DNA from: UBA4416 sp036676295
GTDB taxonomy: Bacteria > Bacteroidota > Bacteroidia > B-17B0 > Aurantibacillaceae
DNA length: 64,000 nt
Reading direction: 5' to 3'
Assembly (NCBI GenBank): GCA_036676295.1
Contig: JAKFDE010000035.1
Location: 109,389-173,388, forward strand
Below, piece by piece: positions 60,107-64,000 of the stretch. The notes beneath the pieces are model-generated. The model was given only the letters and a program-made list of their open reading frames with translations, ran no database searches and had not been told where the DNA came from. Every line of letters begins with the position of its first letter. Position 1 is the stretch's first letter. The translations under genes and the position numbers were made by a program.

Positions 60107-63100
60107 ATGTTTAAAAAGTGGTTTCTATTTTTTCTTCTTCTTATATCTTTAAAAGGATTTTCTCAGGATTATTTTTTTAAAAAATTTTCTACCGGAACAA
60201 TTAATGGAAATGTATATGATATTCTTGATGATAGTTTAAATAACCGTGTATTTATTGCCGGAGATTTTTCAATTGTAGCAGGGGTTAATAGATCAGGAAT
60301 TGTATCTTTTGATAGAACAACGGGAGCTTTATTGACCTCTTTTAATGCTAATTTAGGAGGTACACCATCTGTAAAAGCTTTAACATATAAAAATGGGTTG
60401 CTTTATTTTGTTGGTACCATTTCTACCGTGGGTGGGGTTGGAAGAAATTATGTGGCAGCTGTTAATGCAACGACTGGTGCGTTAAGTTCTTGGTATCCGA
60501 TCTTAAATTCTCCTGCCGACGATATAGATGCAACAGGGGCATATGTTTTATTGTCTGGGAATTTTAATTTAGTTAATGGAATAAGTAGACCTGTAATTGC
60601 AGCTGTGGATCCAACAACAGGCAGCACGGTAAGTTCATTTAATGCGAATGCTACTAATTCTGCATCGAATTATAGAATGTTGTATTATAATAATTCGATT
60701 TTTATAACCTTTAATACTTTTGTAGCTTTTAATGCAACAAATAGAAATTTTATAGCAAAATTGGATGCAAATACTGGGGCTTTGTCAATATGGAATCCTA
60801 ATCCAAATGGAAATATTAATGATATGGCTGTATTAGATAACGATTTAATGGTTGTAGGGACGTTTACAAACATTGCTGGAGCCACTCATTATTATGCCGC
60901 ACGTCTTAATTTAAGTACCGGAAATTGCATTACCTCAAATTCAAATATTTTTTATGATACTTCTCCTTTTGGCTACACTCTAAATGGACCATGTACAAGT
61001 GGATCTATTCAATATCGAAATTGGTTAGATCCATCAAGTAATTATGGTGGGAATGCCTTTGTCATTGATAGATGTGTAGCATTTAATGATATTGTGATGT
61101 ATAATAATAATCAAGGGAACAATGGGAATAGTTCGCTCACAGTCTTTGGGCCTTCTAATTTAGGGGTCCCAAACTCTACAAATGGTTATTTACGTAATGA
61201 TTTTTATTGCGACGGATGGGATTATAGCTACTCCATTGAAGGTATACACAGTAACGGTAATTGCATTAATGGAAATACAGAAAAATTGAAATATATTAAA
61301 GGGTTTAAAGATCGTTTGTATACTATTAACGATGCTAGCAATTTTATTTTTACACCTTCTTCAAGTAGTTTTAGACGGTTAGAGAGTTGGATACCTCTGC
61401 CTAAGATTCCTGTAGTGATTACTGGCAGTTCTGTTGTATGTGCAGGAACAAAGAATGTTTCTTACACAATTCCTAAATATAAATATACTCAAAATTACTC
61501 TTGGATTTATAGTGGAACTGGCGCTACTTTATCACAAAACGACACAAGTGTTATTGTTGATTTTTCATCGAATGCAACCTCTGGTAAACTAATTGTTCAC
61601 TGTATAGGCGAAGTACCTAGAAACAACCCATGTTCTGGTTTTACAACATCACTTTTAAAGGATTCTGTTATTTTAAATATAACTATTAACCCTATTCCAT
61701 CTATAAATGCCGGATCTGATATCACTTTGAATTGTGCTAACAATAAAGTAAATACATTAAATGGTTCAACATCTGCCAATACATTTACATGGACAGGTCC
61801 AGCGAGTTATTATGGTACTAATTTAAGTGAGGTTTTGGTAAATAAACCACAAGGGAATTATGTATTAGCCGGAACTTATACTGCCACAGGTTGTTCATGG
61901 AGAGATACGGCTTATGTTACAGTTGATACGATAAAGCCAAACTTAACAATGCCTGTTATTACTAATACCAGGTTATGCTGTTCTAACCCTTCAGTTAATT
62001 TAAATGCAAGTTCTTCTACACCGGGTGTTACTTATGTATGGACAAATAATAATGGGTATTCATCCGGTAACCCGGCATTAATTAGTACAGCAAGCCCAAC
62101 CATTCCGGTTAATAATATAACCTATAGTTTAACGCTTACCAATCCTACCAATGGCTGTATCAATGAAGGTAATATCACCTTATTGTTAGATACAGTTCAT
62201 CCAACATTTGGCTTAGGAGTCAGTACAAGTGGCGCTCAAATAAGTTGTATTACAAACACAGCTTCTATAAATGGAACTACAGGAGTTTCCCGTGCAAAAT
62301 TATATTGGAATGGTACTGGTTTACCAATGAATAGCCCTAATCCATCTGTAGTTAACACACCCGCTACTTATACCTTAATGGCGCAAGATACCATTAACGG
62401 TTGTCAGTCTTATGTAAATTATACAGTTATTGCCGATACTGTTAAACCTGTAATTAATCCCTTAGCTAATACAAAATACCTCAATTGCGATACAACTCAG
62501 GTTACATTAAATGCCACTTCTCCTTCTGCTAATACCACATTTACATGGACGCCTCCGGTTGGTGCTAATTTGCCAAACCCAAGTTTTGTAACTGATGCAG
62601 GAACATATACGCTGAGCGCTACTGATATTAATAATGGTTGCACAAGAAACCGATATGTAAACGTTGTGGTTGACACCTTAAAACCTACTATCACAACGAA
62701 TGTTGACTCTGTTAATTTTTCATGCACCACATTAAGTTATACCCTGGATGCAACAACATCTAGCTCGCCGGTCACAATTAATTGGACAGGAACAGGAGGC
62801 TATACTTCTGCTAATCCTGCTGTTATTACCAATCAAGGTTTTTACACTGTTCAAATAAAAAATACGTTTAATGGTTGTGTTTCTACAAAGCAAATTAAAG
62901 CGAGCATAGATTCCACTAAACCATACATTGTTCCTTTTGCCAATAATTATCAGATCAATTGTACGTATTCTACCACAACGATGAATGGCGTTACAATACC
63001 GGCCAATAAATATAAGCTAACATGGGATGGACCATCAGGATTTAATTCGACAAATCCTGCTACAACGTCAACTCCCGGCACTTACTCGTTTACCGCTTTA

Positions 63101-64000
63101 GATACAATTACTGGATGTAAAACAATAAACTACGTTAATGTCAATTACCAACCTAATTTAATTATTGATGCCGGTAACGATACGATCATTTGTAATGGAA
63201 GTTCTGCTAATTTGAATGTTCAGCCAATAGGAGGAACTCCAAATTTTACATATGCCTGGAGCAATGGTGCGATCACCAATACAACAACCGTTAGTCCATT
63301 GGATACAACGAGTTATATTGTAACGATTAATGATAATGCCGGATGTAGTGGAAAAGATACGGTTGTAGTTTTTGTACCATCTGTTATTCAGGATTCGGTG
63401 AAAGCATTTCAACCTTGTGATCCATTAGTTGGCTTAGGACAAATTCAGGTTTATGCGTATGGGAGTTTACCTCCTTATCAATATGCGTTGACTGCCGGTC
63501 CATATCAGACATCTAATGTTTTTACAAATCTTCCTTATGGAAATTATACTATAAACATTAAAGATAATTTGGGTTGCAGTAAAACAACCACGGCGGCAAT
63601 AGATAATAGCAGTATACGTCCTGAGCCTAATTTCTTAATCAGTACTAACATGTTTAAGAGCGATACATTTGTGGTAGTTGATATTAGTAATCCTCGTCCG
63701 GATTCGGTGCAATGGACATTTCCGCCAACCTGTACCGTTATTGATAATTCTAATCCTTTTTCACCGGTTATTGTAAATAGTGATACAGGAACCTTTGTCA
63801 TTAATTTGAAAGCATTTTTTGGAGATTGTGAAATGAACAAATTCAAAACAGTTCATATTGGTAATGTAGATACAACATTGGCCAATGGGTTTAATAATAA
63901 TGGTATAGAAAGTATTACACTTTATCCAAATCCAAACACAGGACAATTTAATGTTGAGGTAAAGTTATATAAAAAACAAACCTTTGCTTTGTTGATCTAT
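60107..64000 (+). CDS. Giant secreted T9SS protein with propeller and repeat domains (partial)
   Basis: The frame is open for 1298 codons and runs off the window. It starts with a signal peptide (MFKKWFLFFLLLISLKGFSQ). Residues about 25-300 resemble delta-60 (DUF5122) propeller repeats (GTISTVGGVGRNYVAAVNATTG and relatives). From about residue 520 to 1015 come six Ig/PKD-like units of about 80 residues, each with a Cys pair (as in LNCDTTQVTLNA ... INNGC) and five ending D-T/S-x-K/H-P. A seventh similar unit, one SprB-like unit (CDPLVGLGQIQVYAYGSLPPYQ) and a PKD-like unit follow. A type-A T9SS tail begins at LYPNPNTGQFNVEV. Surface adhesin-like; ligand unknown. Confidence 0.88.
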   Translation, partial: MFKKWFLFFLLLISLKGFSQDYFFKKFSTGTINGNVYDILDDSLNNRVFIAGDFSIVAGVNRSGIVSFDRTTGALLTSFNANLGGTPSVKALTYKNGLLYFVGTISTVGGVGRNYVAAVNATTGALSSWYPILNSPADDIDATGAYVLLSGNFNLVNGISRPVIAAVDPTTGSTVSSFNANATNSASNYRMLYYNNSIFITFNTFVAFNATNRNFIAKLDANTGALSIWNPNPNGNINDMAVLDNDLMVVGTFTNIAGATHYYAARLNLSTGNCITSNSNIFYDTSPFGYTLNGPCTSGSIQYRNWLDPSSNYGGNAFVIDRCVAFNDIVMYNNNQGNNGNSSLTVFGPSNLGVPNSTNGYLRNDFYCDGWDYSYSIEGIHSNGNCINGNTEKLKYIKGFKDRLYTINDASNFIFTPSSSSFRRLESWIPLPKIPVVITGSSVVCAGTKNVSYTIPKYKYTQNYSWIYSGTGATLSQNDTSVIVDFSSNATSGKLIVHCIGEVPRNNPCSGFTTSLLKDSVILNITINPIPSINAGSDITLNCANNKVNTLNGSTSANTFTWTGPASYYGTNLSEVLVNKPQGNYVLAGTYTATGCSWRDTAYVTVDTIKPNLTMPVITNTRLCCSNPSVNLNASSSTPGVTYVWTNNNGYSSGNPALISTASPTIPVNNITYSLTLTNPTNGCINEGNITLLLDTVHPTFGLGVSTSGAQISCITNTASINGTTGVSRAKLYWNGTGLPMNSPNPSVVNTPATYTLMAQDTINGCQSYVNYTVIADTVKPVINPLANTKYLNCDTTQVTLNATSPSANTTFTWTPPVGANLPNPSFVTDAGTYTLSATDINNGCTRNRYVNVVVDTLKPTITTNVDSVNFSCTTLSYTLDATTSSSPVTINWTGTGGYTSANPAVITNQGFYTVQIKNTFNGCVSTKQIKASIDSTKPYIVPFANNYQINCTYSTTTMNGVTIPANKYKLTWDGPSGFNSTNPATTSTPGTYSFTALDTITGCKTINYVNVNYQPNLIIDAGNDTIICNGSSANLNVQPIGGTPNFTYAWSNGAITNTTTVSPLDTTSYIVTINDNAGCSGKDTVVVFVPSVIQDSVKAFQPCDPLVGLGQIQVYAYGSLPPYQYALTAGPYQTSNVFTNLPYGNYTINIKDNLGCSKTTTAAIDNSSIRPEPNFLISTNMFKSDTFVVVDISNPRPDSVQWTFPPTCTVIDNSNPFSPVIVNSDTGTFVINLKAFFGDCEMNKFKTVHIGNVDTTLANGFNNNGIESITLYPNPNTGQFNVEVKLYKKQTFALLIY

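Noticed and set aside
63158..63946. Several minus-strand frames opposite the giant protein.
   Set aside because: All are shadows of the repeat-coding strand, with no independent signals.

Overview
The window is AT-rich chromosomal DNA from a member of the Bacteroidota. The evidence is type IX secretion (T9SS) sorting tails, perfect TAnnTTTG -10 boxes with almost no Shine-Dalgarno sequences, a DUF3276/PUR-alpha-like protein, choice-of-anchor-B and HTTM proteins, and dispersed intergenic repeats typical of the phylum. An order such as Flavobacteriales is possible but cannot be fixed from this sequence. I see no rRNA, tRNA, CRISPR array, complete insertion sequence or prophage.

Layout: 0.1-5 kb holds an ECF sigma factor, a TPR/SpoIIE-phosphatase membrane protein, an RMND1/DUF155 protein and two tiny Cys-rich genes, one of them only 29 codons long. 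5-10.4 kb holds an acetyltransferase, 3-hydroxybutyrate dehydrogenase, a LOG protein and UvrA. 10.4-16.4 kb is a minus-strand polysaccharide-export operon (Wza-like, Wzc-like, RfbC, WecA/MraY-like, lytic transglycosylase) with a strong promoter at its head. Behind it lie a GT4 glycosyltransferase coupled to an Mpl-like ligase, a desaturase, a cysteine desulfurase and ArgS. 23.3-27.9 kb (plus strand) carries a sugar epimerase, AsnB-like amidotransferase, glycosyltransferase and BioD in overlapping array. 28-36.9 kb is mostly housekeeping (arginase-type ureohydrolase, ABC exporter, DUF1599, FolP, DUF3276, aconitase), punctuated by dispersed repeats, and ends with a T9SS cargo. 37-43.5 kb is a string of small genes: a REC-DHp regulator, a TonB-like protein, a membrane protein, an amidase/parvulin pair, a J-KTSC fusion, a STAS-like protein, SRPBCC and VOC proteins. 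43.9-56.8 kb (minus) contains an HTTM protein with a methyltransferase, 3-hydroxyacyl-CoA dehydrogenase, a T9SS anchor-B protein, and a second polysaccharide region (AlgJ/AlgI-like acetylation, RfbB, WcaJ-like transferase, lipoprotein, Gfo/Idh/MocA oxidoreductase). 56.9-64 kb (plus) contains Pcm, an outer-membrane protein, a deoxyhypusine-synthase-like enzyme, a MITE-like element and a giant T9SS cargo cut by the window end.

The polysaccharide genes in three places (10-17.5, 23-27, 49.5-57 kb) look like parts of one surface-glycan pathway: dTDP-sugar steps (RfbB and RfbC, far apart), initiating transferases, export channel and co-polymerase, and O-acetylation. RfbA, RfbD, a flippase and a polymerase are not in the window.

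No single new multi-gene system is obvious. The best leads are the Cys-rich micro-operon at 4.5-5.0 kb, a repeated palindrome (arms ACTAAGTAT/ATACTTAGT) upstream of several genes, a REC-DHp protein with no kinase domain, a deoxyhypusine-synthase-like gene in a bacterium, the excised parvulin unit coupled to an amidase, and a start codon buried in the preceding terminator at 46.19 kb.
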